From assembly GCA_029252195.1 (NCBI GenBank), contig JAQXBV010000028.1:16056-80055 (forward strand): 64,000 nt of DNA, in the 5' to 3' direction. The DNA is from Yoonia sp. (lineage in GTDB: Bacteria; Pseudomonadota; Alphaproteobacteria; Rhodobacterales; Rhodobacteraceae). The notes beneath the pieces are model-generated. The model saw only the letters and a program-made list of their open reading frames with translations. It ran no database searches and had not been told where the DNA came from. Shown here piece after piece: positions 18,095 to 27,538 of the stretch; the first letter of the stretch is position 1; each line of letters starts with the position of its first letter. The position numbers were made by a program, and so were the translations under genes.

Positions 18095-18131
18095 AAAAAG
18101 CCGCGCTGACCCGAAGTCAACGCGGCTTTTT
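18095..18131. terminator. bidirectional terminator
   Basis: AAAAAGCCGCG (18095-18105) pairs with CGCGGCTTTTT (18121-18131), with an inner TGAC/GTCA stem. A-run on the left and T-run on the right mean it can stop transcription from both sides: the 17119 gene and the DUF1127 gene. Confidence 0.9.
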
Positions 18132-18149
18132 CTGTTCATAAACCAAAAC

Positions 18150-18371
18150 TTAGATGTACATCTTATCGCGATAAGCGTGACGCACGATGTCTTCGCGCGC
18201 GATCCCGATATCGGCCAGTTCGCGGTCTGTCTTGTTGTTCAAGACTGCAACGATGCGTGTGCGACCATTGGCTTCTGCGGCTTGGACAAAGAATGCACTG
18301 ATTGCTTTCACGGCTTTGGAAAAGACGCCGCGCACGGGTGCAACGAAATGTGTGTCTGTGATGTATGCCAT
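18150..18371 (-). CDS. DUF1127 family small protein
   Basis: 73-residue protein. The C-terminal half LNNKTDRELADIGIAREDIVRHAYRDKMYI is the DUF1127 (YjiS-like) motif, described here in parts: LNNKTDRELADIGIA then REDIVRHAYRD. The N-terminal half is hydrophobic/amphipathic. Small DUF1127 proteins in alphaproteobacteria are arginine-rich and have been linked to phosphate or carbon metabolism and RNA binding; the role here is unknown. It ends at the shared terminator. Confidence 0.85.
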   Translation of the reverse strand: MAYITDTHFVAPVRGVFSKAVKAISAFFVQAAEANGRTRIVAVLNNKTDRELADIGIAREDIVRHAYRDKMYI

Positions 18372-18481
18372 GTTATTTACCTCAATCCGGGAGTGATCCC
18401 CAGCCTGTGGCAGATAGCGTGAACGCCGCGCCGCAGAAACCTATTTCTCTGCATTGCGGCATTGCGTGCTACGCATAGCGG

Positions 18482-18766
18482 TTAGGAGTCGCGCCGCGCG
18501 TCCATGACTTCGCGCAGTGCGACCAACAATCGCGCGCCGAAATAGCCCAGCCCGCCACCAAGGATCACCCAAAACGTCATCCCGCTGTGTAGCAATGCAC
18601 TCGCAACCCCCGCCCCGAGCATCGCCACGATAAACGCAACCAAACGCGTTTCGGAGGCCTCAAGCGTGATGTGTTTCTCCATCTGTTTGACCAATGGGCG
18701 AGCCACCGGGCCTTCCAGATATGGCGTCGCGAAGCCAGCGGCAATGGCAACCAAAAATCCAAGCAT
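18482..18766 (-). CDS. small inner-membrane protein, conserved hypothetical
   Basis: 94-residue protein with three likely membrane helices: about 2-16 (LGFLVAIAAGFATPY), 43-60 (LVAFIVAMLGAGVASALL) and 64-85 (FWVILGGGLGYFGARLL). It has an acidic/basic loop and a short charged tail. No functional motif. It is divergent from pyrC with about 115 bp between. Confidence 0.7.
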   Translation of the reverse strand: MLGFLVAIAAGFATPYLEGPVARPLVKQMEKHITLEASETRLVAFIVAMLGAGVASALLHSGMTFWVILGGGLGYFGARLLVALREVMDARRDS

Positions 18767-18881
18767 TGTCTGTCTCCAAGTTTAAAATGCGCCAATTGCA
18801 GTATCAGATGCCAAGAAGACCTGTGCAAGGACGCTTATTCCGTGTCTAGTCAGCGGCGCGACAAACGTGTAATCGGGCAGC

Positions 18882-19937
18882 ATGACAATGAAGAATACAA
18901 CATCTTTGACGATCCGCCAACCGGACGACTGGCATTTGCACCTGCGCGACGGGGCAATGTTGCAGGCCGTTCTGCCTGAAACCGCCCGCCACTTTGGCCG
19001 CGCGATCATCATGCCCAATCTGGTGCCGCCCGTCGTGACTGCAGCCCAAGCTGCGGCCTACCGCGACCGGATCATGGCCGCCCTGCCCGCTGGCTCCGCG
19101 TTCAAACCGCTCATGACACTGTACCTCACCGAGGCCACCGATCCCGAGGATGTCGCCGCTGCACATGCCGCAGGCGTTGCGACGGCGGTGAAGCTTTATC
19201 CCGCGGGCGCCACTACAAATTCCGCTTCTGGCGTGCGCGACTTTGAAAAAGTGCGCCCTGTGCTTGAGAAAATGGCCGAGATCGGCATGCCGCTTTGTGT
19301 ACATGGTGAGGTCACCAATTCCGATGTCGACATTTTCGACCGTGAGGCCGTGTTTATCGACAAGGTGCTCAAGCCCTTGCGCAAGCGCGTGCCTGACCTG
19401 CGCATCATCATGGAGCATGTGACAACCCAAGACGCGGTCGACTATGTGCGCGACACCCATAAGAACCTTGCCGCCACGATCACAACGCATCACCTGATCA
19501 TCAACCGCAACCATATCCTCGCGGGTGGGATCAAGCCGCATTACTATTGCCTGCCAGTGGCCAAACGCGAAATCCACCGCGTGGCCCTCGTCCAGGCAGC
19601 AGTATCAGGAGACAAACGGTTCTTCCTTGGCACCGATAGCGCGCCCCATACCGACCCCAACAAGCTGATGGCTTGCGGCTGTGCGGGCTGCTTTACGGCG
19701 CCAAACACCATGTCCTGCCTTGCCGAAGTCTTTGATGCGGCGGGCGCGTTGCAAAAACTGGAGGCCTTCACCTCACTGAATGGCCCCCGCTTTTATGGGT
19801 TGGAGCCAAATGAAGCGACGATCACCCTGACCAAGGGCGATCCCGTCACTTACCCTGCCAAGATTGACACCGCCGACGGTCCCGTCACTGTGTTTGATCC
19901 CGGATTCGACCTGTATTGGTCCGTCAAAGTTAACTAA
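18882..19937 (+). CDS. pyrC: dihydroorotase (class II)
   Basis: 351-residue zinc amidohydrolase that cyclises carbamoyl-aspartate in pyrimidine synthesis. Metal-binding H18-x-H20 ([10 protein letters not shown]), [13 protein letters not shown] with the carboxylated lysine, [18 protein letters not shown], and the catalytic [11 protein letters not shown] are all visible. Length and order match E. coli-type PyrC. Start at 18882 or the next ATG two codons on. It is followed after 15 bases by pyrE, so the two are probably co-transcribed. Confidence 0.96.
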   Translation: MTMKNTTSLTIRQPDDWHLHLRDGAMLQAVLPETARHFGRAIIMPNLVPPVVTAAQAAAYRDRIMAALPAGSAFKPLMTLYLTEATDPEDVAAAHAAGVATAVKLYPAGATTNSASGVRDFEKVRPVLEKMAEIGMPLCVHGEVTNSDVDIFDREAVFIDKVLKPLRKRVPDLRIIMEHVTTQDAVDYVRDTHKNLAATITTHHLIINRNHILAGGIKPHYYCLPVAKREIHRVALVQAAVSGDKRFFLGTDSAPHTDPNKLMACGCAGCFTAPNTMSCLAEVFDAAGALQKLEAFTSLNGPRFYGLEPNEATITLTKGDPVTYPAKIDTADGPVTVFDPGFDLYWSVKVN

Positions 19938-19952
19938 ACGAAAGCGCCCGAC

Positions 19953-20630
19953 ATGATCCCTTCGACCTATCCGACCAAAGACGAAATCGCACGGCTGACC
20001 GCAGGGATGCTCTTGGAAATCGGCGCAATCACTTTCAACGCAATAGAGCCGTTCACACATGCCTCTGGCAAACAGGCGCCCACTTATGTGGACTGCCGCA
20101 AGCTGATCTCCTTTCCGCGCATCCGCTCCACCTTGATGGATTTCCTGACCATCACGATCATGCGCGAAGCAGGTTTCGAGGCCTTCGACAATATCGCAGG
20201 CGGCGAAACCGCTGGCATCCCGTTCGCGGCCCTCGTGGCCGAGCGGATGGCGCTCCCCATGACCTATGTGCGCAAGAAACCCAAAGGCTACGGCCGCAAT
20301 GCCCGCATCGAAGGGGTCATGAACGAAGGGCAGCGCGTGCTATTGGTTGAAGACCTGACCACCGATGGCGGCTCCAAGCTGTCATTCGTGGACGCGATCC
20401 GCGAAACCGGGGCAACATGTGCGGCGACTGCCGTCATCTTCTATTACGGTATCTTTGAAGGCGTTGAAAAAACGCTCTCCGACCACGGTGTGCAACTCTT
20501 GCACCTGTGCACGTGGTGGGACGTCCTTGAAGAGGCCAAGGCGCGCAAGGCCTACGATTCTGCAACCTTGGAGGAAGTCGAATCTTACTTGCGCGATCCG
20601 GCTGGTTGGTCGGCTGCACGCGCAAAGTAA
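19953..20630 (+). CDS. pyrE: orotate phosphoribosyltransferase
   Basis: 225-residue enzyme that transfers phosphoribose from PRPP to orotate. The PRPP-binding motif [15 protein letters not shown] and the flexible-loop lysine region [12 protein letters not shown] are present, along with the [12 protein letters not shown] segment. It is 15 bases behind pyrC, making a two-gene pyrimidine operon. Confidence 0.96.
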   Translation: MIPSTYPTKDEIARLTAGMLLEIGAITFNAIEPFTHASGKQAPTYVDCRKLISFPRIRSTLMDFLTITIMREAGFEAFDNIAGGETAGIPFAALVAERMALPMTYVRKKPKGYGRNARIEGVMNEGQRVLLVEDLTTDGGSKLSFVDAIRETGATCAATAVIFYYGIFEGVEKTLSDHGVQLLHLCTWWDVLEEAKARKAYDSATLEEVESYLRDPAGWSAARAK

Positions 20631-20650
20631 CTTTGCGGCGAAAAATATAA

Positions 20651-20685
20651 ATGATGTGGCAAGGTTAACCCTAAAGCCACATCAT
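20651..20685. terminator. perfect inverted repeat after pyrE
   Basis: ATGATGTGGC (20651-20660) and GCCACATCAT (20676-20685) form a 10-bp perfect stem; the 15-nt loop holds the palindrome GGTTAACC. There is no clear T-run, so it is either a weak pyrE terminator or a protein site. Confidence 0.5.
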
Positions 20686-20731
20686 CTAGCGACTTCTTAG
20701 CCACGCGCCCCCAAATCTGCTAGGCTCGAAG

Positions 20732-20740
20732 TTATCCACA
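20732..20740 (+). promoter_or_regulatory. consensus DnaA box upstream of dnaB
   Basis: TTATCCACA, an exact match to the strong DnaA-box consensus, located 77 bases before the dnaB start codon. It could couple dnaB expression to DnaA level. Function inferred. Confidence 0.5.
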
Positions 20741-20816
20741 AAACATACAATTTGCGCGGACCCGTCTCGTTTTGTAAGAGACTCCGAGCAAGTTTTGGTC
20801 GATCCGGGGTGAAGCA

Positions 20817-22310
20817 ATGAACGAAGTCACAACATTTAATGCAACGGGCGTGGCAGAGGCGTCTATCGACACCATGCCGCATTCCATCGAGGCTGAACAA
20901 CAGCTTCTGGGCGCAATCCTGACTAACAACGATATTTTTGACCGCATTGCATCGATCGTCGGGCCAAAGCAATTTTACGACCCCGTGCACGCCCGTATTT
21001 TCGAGACCGCGGCGACTCGTATCGCAAAAAACGCACTGGCCTCTCCTGTGACGCTTAAGACATTCCTTGAAGACGACGAGGGTCTGAAGGAACTGGGCGG
21101 TCCCGCCTATCTCGCCCGTCTTGCGGGGGCTGCGATTTCGGCCTTTGCGGCGCGCGACTATGCCCAGATGATCTATGATCTTTCGACGCGACGCGAACTT
21201 ATTCAAGTGGGCCGCAGCATCGCCGATAAAGCCGCGAAAATGGACGTGCTGTCCGAGCCGCGCGAGCAAATCGTCGAGGCCGAGCAAGAGCTTTACCGGC
21301 TGGCCGAGCAAGGCTCTTCCGAGACCGGATTTCAATCCTTCCTCAAGGCCGTGACCGAGGCCGTCAACGTGACCAACGCCGCCTACCAGCGCGACGGTGG
21401 GCTGTCTGGTATCTCCACTGGGCTTGTCGATCTCGACAAAAAGCTGGGCGGTCTGCACAAATCCGACCTTCTGATCCTCGCGGGCCGCCCGTCGATGGGG
21501 AAAACCTCGCTTGCGACCAACATCGCCTATAACGTCGCTAAGGCCTACCGCAAGGGCACCCTGACTGACGGGACCGAGGGTGCCGTGAACGGTGGCGTCG
21601 TGGGCTTTTACTCGCTTGAGATGTCCGCCGAGCAGCTTGCCGCGCGTATTCTGTCCGAGGCCTCCGAGGTCAACTCGCACCAGATCCGCTCTGGCGATAT
21701 GACCGAGGCCGAGTTCCGCCGTTTTGTCGAGGCGGCCAAGACGCTGGAATCCTGCCCGCTGTTTATTGACGACACGCCTGCCCTGCCGATTTCCCAACTC
21801 GCCGCCCGCGCCCGTCGCCTGAAACGGTCCCACGGGCTTGACGTGCTGGTCGTCGACTACCTCCAGCTTGTGCGTGGCACAGGCCGCTCCGAGAACCGTG
21901 TGAACGAAATCTCCGAGATCACCATGGGCCTCAAGGCGATTGCCAAGGAACTGCAAATCCCTGTGATTGCCCTGTCCCAGCTCTCGCGTCAGGTTGAAAA
22001 CCGCGAAGACAAGCGGCCGCAGCTCTCCGACCTGCGTGAATCGGGCTCGATCGAGCAAGACGCCGACGTCGTGATGTTCGTGTACCGCGAGGAATACTAC
22101 AAAGAGCGCGAGAAGCCCGGCGATCACGAGCACGACAAAATGGCCGCGTGGCAGGATGAAATGGAACGGCTGCACGGGAAGGCCGAGGTCGTGATCGGCA
22201 AGCAGCGCCACGGCCCTATCGGCACCGTTGGCCTGTCGTTCGAGGGTCAATTCACCCGCTTTGGCAATCTCGCGCAACCGTGGCAGGGTACGCCATCCGA
22301 AGAATACTAG
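20817..22310 (+). CDS. dnaB: replicative DNA helicase
   Basis: 497-residue hexameric helicase. The N-terminal primase-interacting domain starts MPHSIEAEQQLLGAIL. The RecA-like C domain has Walker A GRPSMGKTSLA, the VGFYSLEMSAEQLA stretch, Walker B DVLVVDYLQL, and LSQLSRQVENREDKRPQLSDLR (described in two parts: LSQLSRQVE and RPQLSDLRESG) with the arginine-finger region. Standard length with no intein. A GGGGTGA site precedes the ATG. Followed 65 bases later by alr. Confidence 0.96.
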   Translation: MNEVTTFNATGVAEASIDTMPHSIEAEQQLLGAILTNNDIFDRIASIVGPKQFYDPVHARIFETAATRIAKNALASPVTLKTFLEDDEGLKELGGPAYLARLAGAAISAFAARDYAQMIYDLSTRRELIQVGRSIADKAAKMDVLSEPREQIVEAEQELYRLAEQGSSETGFQSFLKAVTEAVNVTNAAYQRDGGLSGISTGLVDLDKKLGGLHKSDLLILAGRPSMGKTSLATNIAYNVAKAYRKGTLTDGTEGAVNGGVVGFYSLEMSAEQLAARILSEASEVNSHQIRSGDMTEAEFRRFVEAAKTLESCPLFIDDTPALPISQLAARARRLKRSHGLDVLVVDYLQLVRGTGRSENRVNEISEITMGLKAIAKELQIPVIALSQLSRQVENREDKRPQLSDLRESGSIEQDADVVMFVYREEYYKEREKPGDHEHDKMAAWQDEMERLHGKAEVVIGKQRHGPIGTVGLSFEGQFTRFGNLAQPWQGTPSEEY

Positions 22311-22375
22311 GGCGCGCGGCGTTGAAACCAGATTGCCCTCTTGTCGCAACGGCTTTGGCCTGACAAAAGAACGCC

Positions 22376-23413
22376 ATGAGTACTGGACATATTACAATCG
22401 ACCTCGACGCCATTATCGCAAACTGGCGTGCGCTGGACAAAATGACCAAATCCGAGACCGCCGCAGTCGTGAAGGCTGACGGTTACGGACTTGGTGCGGG
22501 CCGCATCGCCAAGGCATTGGCCAAGGCGGGTGCGCGCAAATTCTTCGTCGCCGTCGCCGAAGAAGGGGCTGCCGTGCGTCAGGCGTTGGGCGAAGGGCCA
22601 CAGATCAACATCCTGTCAGGGCACATGCGCGGCGACACTGATATGATCGGCGATCTTGACCTGACACCGATGCTCAACTCCATCGACCAGATCTCGCGGC
22701 ATTTCGAGGCCCTGCCCGGCCACCCATTTGGCATTCAACTTGATACAGGGATGAACCGTCTGGGCATGGAATGGGACGAATGGGGTGCCATCGCGGAAAT
22801 CGCACTGGCCCAACGCCCGACGCTTGTGATGAGCCATCTCGCCTGCGCCGACGAGCCGGACCATCCGATGAACGCCTTCCAGTTGGACGTGTTTCACCAA
22901 ATGACCGACGGGATCAGCACGCCGCGCTCGCTTGCCGCGACGGGTGGCATTCTTCTAGGCAAAGACTACCATTTCGATCTGACCCGCCCGGGTATCGGGC
23001 TTTACGGCGGGCAACCCTTTGCCAAGGCCAAGAACGTCGTACAAATGGACCTGCCCGTGATCCAGATCCGCAACCTGAACGCAGGCGAAGTCGTGGGATA
23101 CGGCAACGCTTGGCAGGCCGAGCGGCCCAGCAAAATCGCGACCGTTGCCGCTGGCTATGCCGATGGCTTGCTCAGATCGATGTCCGACAAGGCCACTTTC
23201 TATTATGGCGACGAGCCCTGCCCGCTTGTGGGCCGTGTCTCGATGGATCTGATCACCGTCGATGTGACGGATCTATCCGAGGAACCACATGCGCTTACAT
23301 TGCTTGGCCCCCGTCAAACGGTCGATCAATTGGCGCAAGCGGCAGGCACCATCGGCTATGAGATCCTGACCTCCTTGGGCAACCGTTACACACGGCGCTC
23401 CAAAGGCGGTTAA
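22376..23413 (+). CDS. alr: alanine racemase
   Basis: 345-residue PLP enzyme that makes D-alanine for peptidoglycan. The PLP lysine K33 is in [24 protein letters not shown] and the RPGIGLYGG motif are visible, and the C-terminal barrel carries the catalytic tyrosine/MD segment [13 protein letters not shown]. Length is a little short of the usual 360 but all motifs are intact. It lies between dnaB and pqiA in the same direction. Confidence 0.95.
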   Translation: MSTGHITIDLDAIIANWRALDKMTKSETAAVVKADGYGLGAGRIAKALAKAGARKFFVAVAEEGAAVRQALGEGPQINILSGHMRGDTDMIGDLDLTPMLNSIDQISRHFEALPGHPFGIQLDTGMNRLGMEWDEWGAIAEIALAQRPTLVMSHLACADEPDHPMNAFQLDVFHQMTDGISTPRSLAATGGILLGKDYHFDLTRPGIGLYGGQPFAKAKNVVQMDLPVIQIRNLNAGEVVGYGNAWQAERPSKIATVAAGYADGLLRSMSDKATFYYGDEPCPLVGRVSMDLITVDVTDLSEEPHALTLLGPRQTVDQLAQAAGTIGYEILTSLGNRYTRRSKGG

Positions 23414-23465
23414 GCCGCTATTCGGCGACGCACTGGCGCACAAACTGACAGCGGAGTAATCCAAG

Positions 23466-23933
23466 ATGCGCAAAATTCTGATCGGTGCAAATCTCGCGCT
23501 TCTCGTAGGCTTCCCAATTGCATGGTTCGCGCCCCTGATGCGTGCGGGCCTGCTGCCGCTGTTTTCGCTGTCCGAAATCAGCGTCGTGTCGGGATTGCAA
23601 AGCCTTTGGGGCTCTGATGTCATTTTGGCACTTCTGGTGACGATTTTCGCGCTTTTTGCGCCTTACCTCAAAACCATCGGACTGACGCTCATTCACTTTG
23701 AGCTGCTCAGCGACAAGCTCCTGCCTGTGCTGGCTTGGTTGGGGAAACTGGCGATGGCTGACGTGTTTCTCATTGCGCTTTATATCGTCGTGGCAAAAGG
23801 GGTCGGGATCGGCAAACTCGAAACCGCATGGGGTCTGTACATTTTTACCGCCTGCATTCTTGCCTCCATTGCCATTTCAGCGCTCACCCCACGGTTTTTT
23901 CCGCGTAAAAATATACCCGCGGCAAGCGCCTGA
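23466..23933 (+). CDS. PqiA-family membrane protein
   Basis: 155-residue protein of the paraquat-inducible PqiA family, with about four membrane helices (about 5-25, 45-65, 85-110, 115-145). It is a single PqiA unit, whereas E. coli PqiA has two. The zinc-finger cysteines found in longer members are absent. PqiA works with PqiB/MCE proteins in lipid transport in enterics; no MCE gene is nearby. Confidence 0.8.
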   Translation: MRKILIGANLALLVGFPIAWFAPLMRAGLLPLFSLSEISVVSGLQSLWGSDVILALLVTIFALFAPYLKTIGLTLIHFELLSDKLLPVLAWLGKLAMADVFLIALYIVVAKGVGIGKLETAWGLYIFTACILASIAISALTPRFFPRKNIPAASA

Positions 23934-23978
23934 CATTTCCCCATTGCCAGACAATGGTTAATGGGGCAAAACGTGAAC

Positions 23979-25355
23979 ATGGCAAAACAAAACATCTTTA
24001 CCTGTAACGAATGCGGCGCCTCCCACACCAAATGGTCGGGGCAATGCGATGCGTGCAACGCGTGGAACTCGATCCAAGAGGATAAACCGCTTGGCACGGG
24101 CCCTGCGAAAAAATCCTTGGGCGGGATGCGCGGCAAGCGCGTGATCCTGACCGATCTGGCCTCCAAAGAGCCGCCCCCGCCGCGCACGATGTCGGGTGTC
24201 GACGAGCTTGACCGCGTGCTGGGCGGAGGGTTGGTCAAGGCCTCTGCCCTGCTTGTGGGTGGCGATCCGGGGATCGGAAAGTCGACGCTGCTGCTGCAGG
24301 CGGCTGCCCGTTTCGCGCGCAACGGCCTGAAGGTGATCTATATCTCTGGCGAGGAATCTGCGGGCCAGATCCAAATGCGGGCCGAAAGGCTCGGCTTAAC
24401 CAAGAGCCCTGTGCGCCTCGCCTCCGAGACGAATTTGCGCGACATTCTGACGACCCTTGAGGCGGAAAAGCCGGATCTCGCTATTATCGATTCGATCCAG
24501 ACCATGTGGGCGGATAATGTTGACAGCGCACCGGGATCGGTGAGCCAAGTCCGCGCGTCGGCCCACGAGTTGACCACCTTTGCCAAGACCAACGGTATCT
24601 CAGTGATCATGGTCGGGCATGTGACCAAAGACGGCTCGATCGCGGGGCCGCGCGTCGTTGAACATATGGTCGATACGGTGCTCTATTTCGAGGGCGAGCG
24701 CGGGCACCAGTTCCGCATCTTGCGGTCAGTCAAAAACCGCTTTGGTCCGGCGGATGAGATCGGCGTGTTCGAAATGACGGGCAAGGGCCTGGCCGAGGTC
24801 AAAAACCCCTCTGCGCTGTTCCTGTCTGATCGCGGAAAACCTGCCCCCGGTTCAGTCGTCTTTGCCGGGATCGAGGGCACCCGCCCGATGCTATGCGAAA
24901 TTCAGGCGCTGGTCGCCCCCTCCCCTCATAGCCAGCCCAAACGGTCCGTCGTGGGGCTGGATGGCGGCAGGCTTGGTATGATCCTCGCCGTGCTAGAATC
25001 GCGCTGCGGAGTCCCGTTCACGGGGCTTGATGTCTATCTCAATGTCGCAGGCGGCATGAAGATCAATGACCCTGCCGCTGATCTCGCGGTCGCGGCCGCA
25101 TTGGTTTCTGCGCGCGAAGATGCCGCTTTGCCCCATGATGCGGTGATTTTTGGCGAAATAAGTCTCTCAGGCGCGCTCCGTCCTGTCGTTCAGACCGAAA
25201 ATAGATTGAAAGAAGCGCAAAAACTTGGTTTTACGTCCGCAATCACACCGCAACAGACCAAAAAGGTCGCGGTGGCGGGGCTGAGCTTGCGATATACGCA
25301 AGACTTGGCCACGTTTGTGGCTGAAACATTCGGGGATCGTGGCCCCGAAAAGTAA
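23979..25355 (+). CDS. radA: DNA repair protein RadA (Sms)
   Basis: 458-residue branch-migration helicase. The N-terminal zinc finger has the two CxxC pairs in TCNECGASHTKWSGQCDAC. The RecA-like ATPase carries Walker A GGDPGIGKSTLL, the RadA-specific KNRFG motif (VKNRFGPADEIG), and a C-terminal Lon-like domain (VVGLDGGRLGMILAVLE). ATG 23979 gives the standard MAKQNIFTCNECG start. A CCATTG/CAATGG hairpin (23941-23957) and an ATGGTTAA motif lie just upstream. Confidence 0.95.
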   Translation: MAKQNIFTCNECGASHTKWSGQCDACNAWNSIQEDKPLGTGPAKKSLGGMRGKRVILTDLASKEPPPPRTMSGVDELDRVLGGGLVKASALLVGGDPGIGKSTLLLQAAARFARNGLKVIYISGEESAGQIQMRAERLGLTKSPVRLASETNLRDILTTLEAEKPDLAIIDSIQTMWADNVDSAPGSVSQVRASAHELTTFAKTNGISVIMVGHVTKDGSIAGPRVVEHMVDTVLYFEGERGHQFRILRSVKNRFGPADEIGVFEMTGKGLAEVKNPSALFLSDRGKPAPGSVVFAGIEGTRPMLCEIQALVAPSPHSQPKRSVVGLDGGRLGMILAVLESRCGVPFTGLDVYLNVAGGMKINDPAADLAVAAALVSAREDAALPHDAVIFGEISLSGALRPVVQTENRLKEAQKLGFTSAITPQQTKKVAVAGLSLRYTQDLATFVAETFGDRGPEK

Positions 25356-25371
25356 AAAGTGAGAGACGTGC

Positions 25372-25935
25372 ATGGAAGGTTTCACAATCATCGACGGAGT
25401 CGTGGCCGCCGTGATCGTCGTGTCGGCACTGCTGGCCTATAGCCGTGGCTTCGTGCGCGAGGCGATGGCGATTGCAGGGTGGATCGGGGCAACAATCCTT
25501 GCCTTTATCTTTGCGGACTCTGTGCAGCCGATTATGCGTAGCCTGCCTGTCATCGGTGACTTTATCGGCGATAGCTGTGAGCTGTCGATTATCGCCTCCT
25601 TTGCTGCGGTCTTCGCGATTGCGCTGGTGGTCGTGTCGATCTTTACGCCGCTGTTTTCCAGCCTTGTGCAGCGCTCGGCGCTGGGTGGCTTGGATCAGGG
25701 GTTCGGCTTCCTCTTTGGGGTGCTGCGCGGTATCTTGCTCGTTGCTGTTGCTTTCTTTGTTTATCAAACCGTGCTGTCCACCCAAAAGGTCGATATGGTT
25801 GAGAACAGCCGCTCGGCAAAAGTCTTTAGCCGCCTGACTGGCCAAATCGAAGAGCGCGACCCGGAAGCGGCATTGGGCTGGATCACAACCCAATACGAGC
25901 AATTGGTCGGCACTTGTGGTGCGGCTGCGCAATAA
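25372..25935 (+). CDS. cvpA: CvpA family membrane protein
   Basis: 187-residue protein with four hydrophobic segments (about 8-25, 30-52, 70-95, 105-128) and a hydrophilic tail, matching the CvpA (colicin V production) family. The conserved start TIIDGVVAAVIVVSALLAYSRGFVRE (in parts) and the location directly before purF are classical. It is 16 bases behind radA. Confidence 0.9.
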   Translation: MEGFTIIDGVVAAVIVVSALLAYSRGFVREAMAIAGWIGATILAFIFADSVQPIMRSLPVIGDFIGDSCELSIIASFAAVFAIALVVVSIFTPLFSSLVQRSALGGLDQGFGFLFGVLRGILLVAVAFFVYQTVLSTQKVDMVENSRSAKVFSRLTGQIEERDPEAALGWITTQYEQLVGTCGAAAQ

Positions 25936-25941
25936 GCGGAA

Positions 25942-25959
25942 GATGGGTTAAAACCCATC
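25942..25959. repeat. short inverted repeat between cvpA and purF
   Basis: GATGGGTT (25942-25949) and AACCCATC (25952-25959) face each other across two bases, shortly after the cvpA stop, followed by CTACGTTATTGTTCTGTT. It may be a weak terminator or a repeated intergenic element. Confidence 0.45.
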
Positions 25960-26013
25960 CTACGTTATTGTTCTGTTACAACAGGTCTTTCGCTGGGTGA
26001 CACTTGGCGCAAG

Positions 26014-26045
26014 ACCCCTTAAGAGGGGTGCAAATGACACCCCTC
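26014..26045 (+). promoter_or_regulatory. mutually exclusive leader hairpins upstream of purF
   Basis: ACCCCT (26014-26019) can pair with AGGGGT (26024-26029). Alternatively GAGGGGTG (26023-26030) can pair with CACCCCTC (26038-26045). The two stems share the central strand and cannot coexist. This is an attenuator-like arrangement just ahead of the purF ribosome-binding site; no U-run follows. Confidence 0.4.
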
Positions 26046-26064
26046 GGATTCGGAGCTGCCTGCG

Positions 26065-27534
26065 TTGTCCCATCAGATGCCCCCTGCCCATCCTTTTGAC
26101 GATGATAAACTGCGGGAGGAGTGTGGCGTGTTCGGCGTTGTCGGCGTTACCGATGCCGCAAACTTTGTCGCACTCGGCCTTCATGCCCTGCAACACCGTG
26201 GACAAGAGGCTGGTGGGATCGTCACCCATGACCCCGTGAACGGGTTCAACCAGCAACGGCGCATGGGCCTTGTGCGCGACAACTTCACCTCACCAGCGAT
26301 GATTGCCTCACTGCCGGGCACCATCGGCATGGGCCATGTGCGTTATTCAACGGCAGGCTCCAAGGGCCAGACCGCCCTGCGCGATGTGCAGCCGTTCTTT
26401 GGTGAGTTCTCAATGGGTGGTGCGGCCATTGCCCACAATGGCAACCTGACCAATGCCGATGCCCTGCGCCGTGAACTTATTGACCGAGGGTCGATCTTCC
26501 AGTCCTCCTCTGATTCCGAGTGCATCATCCACCTGATGGCCCGCTCCATGGGCCAGAACATTCCCGACCGTATGGAAGAGGCCCTGCGCAAGGTCGAAGG
26601 CGCTTTCTCGATCGTGGCCATGACCCGCACCAAACTAATTGGTTGCCGCGATCCTTTGGGCGTGCGCCCGCTTGTGCTTGGCAAGATCGGTGAGGGCTAT
26701 GCTTTGGCCTCGGAGACCTGCGCGCTCGACATTATCGGCGCCGAATTTGTCCGCGAAATCGCACCGGGTGAGATGGTTGTCATCAACGCAGAGGGTGTCT
26801 CCAGCCACTTCCCGTTCCGCCCTGCAAAATCGCGGTTCTGCATCTTCGAGAACGTCTATTTCTCGCGCCCCGACAGTATTTTGGGCGGCAAGTCCGTCTA
26901 TGAAATCCGCGAGAACATCGGCCGCGAACTGGCCAAAGAGGCCCCCGTCGAGGCCGATCTCGTCTGCCCTGTGCCTGACAGCGGCACGCCTGCGGCCATC
27001 GGCTATTCGCTTGAATCCGGTATCCCCTACGCCATGGGCATCATCCGCAACCAATATATGGGGCGGACCTTCATCGAGCCCACGGAATCGATCCGCAACA
27101 TGGGTGTGCGCCTGAAACTCAACGTGAACCGCGCCCTGATCAAAGGCAAACGCGTGATCCTTGTGGACGACAGCGTTGTGCGTGGCACCACCAGCCGCAA
27201 GATCAAAGAGATGATCCTTGATGCAGGCGCCGCCGAGGTCCACTTCCGCATCGCATCGCCGCCCACCGCTTGGCCCTGCTTTTACGGCGTAGACACGCCA
27301 GAGCGTGAAAAACTCCTCGCCGCGACCATGACCGAGGAAGAAATGCGCGCCAATATCGGTGTCGACAGCCTCAAGTTCATCTCGCTCGATGGCCTTTACC
27401 GCGCGTCTGGCGAGCCAAACGGTCGCAATGCCAAATCCCCAGCCTTCTGCGATGCATGTTTCTCTGGCGAATATCCGGTGAAGCCTTCCGATATGATCGC
27501 AAAAGGGTTCAAACCCAACGCCACCGTCGAGTAA
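26065..27534 (+). CDS. purF: amidophosphoribosyltransferase
   Basis: 489-residue first enzyme of purine synthesis, moving glutamine nitrogen to PRPP. After a short propeptide comes the N-terminal nucleophile cysteine in LREECGVFGVVG; then the glutaminase domain (LHALQHRGQEAGG, GHVRYSTAGS, HNGNLTNADALR) and the PRPP motif VILVDDSVVRGTTSRK. The 3' cysteines typical of Fe-S-type PurF are visible (FCDACFSGEYP). TTG at 26065 has GGAG nine bases before it; ATG at 26077 has no nearby site but is also possible. The pair cvpA-purF is conserved widely. Confidence 0.95.
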   Translation: MSHQMPPAHPFDDDKLREECGVFGVVGVTDAANFVALGLHALQHRGQEAGGIVTHDPVNGFNQQRRMGLVRDNFTSPAMIASLPGTIGMGHVRYSTAGSKGQTALRDVQPFFGEFSMGGAAIAHNGNLTNADALRRELIDRGSIFQSSSDSECIIHLMARSMGQNIPDRMEEALRKVEGAFSIVAMTRTKLIGCRDPLGVRPLVLGKIGEGYALASETCALDIIGAEFVREIAPGEMVVINAEGVSSHFPFRPAKSRFCIFENVYFSRPDSILGGKSVYEIRENIGRELAKEAPVEADLVCPVPDSGTPAAIGYSLESGIPYAMGIIRNQYMGRTFIEPTESIRNMGVRLKLNVNRALIKGKRVILVDDSVVRGTTSRKIKEMILDAGAAEVHFRIASPPTAWPCFYGVDTPEREKLLAATMTEEEMRANIGVDSLKFISLDGLYRASGEPNGRNAKSPAFCDACFSGEYPVKPSDMIAKGFKPNATVE

Positions 27535-27538
27535 TCCG

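Noticed and set aside
23954..23961. ATGGTTAA, a CtrA half-site upstream of radA
   Set aside because: It is only a half-site and part of a small hairpin; too short to support a regulatory claim.
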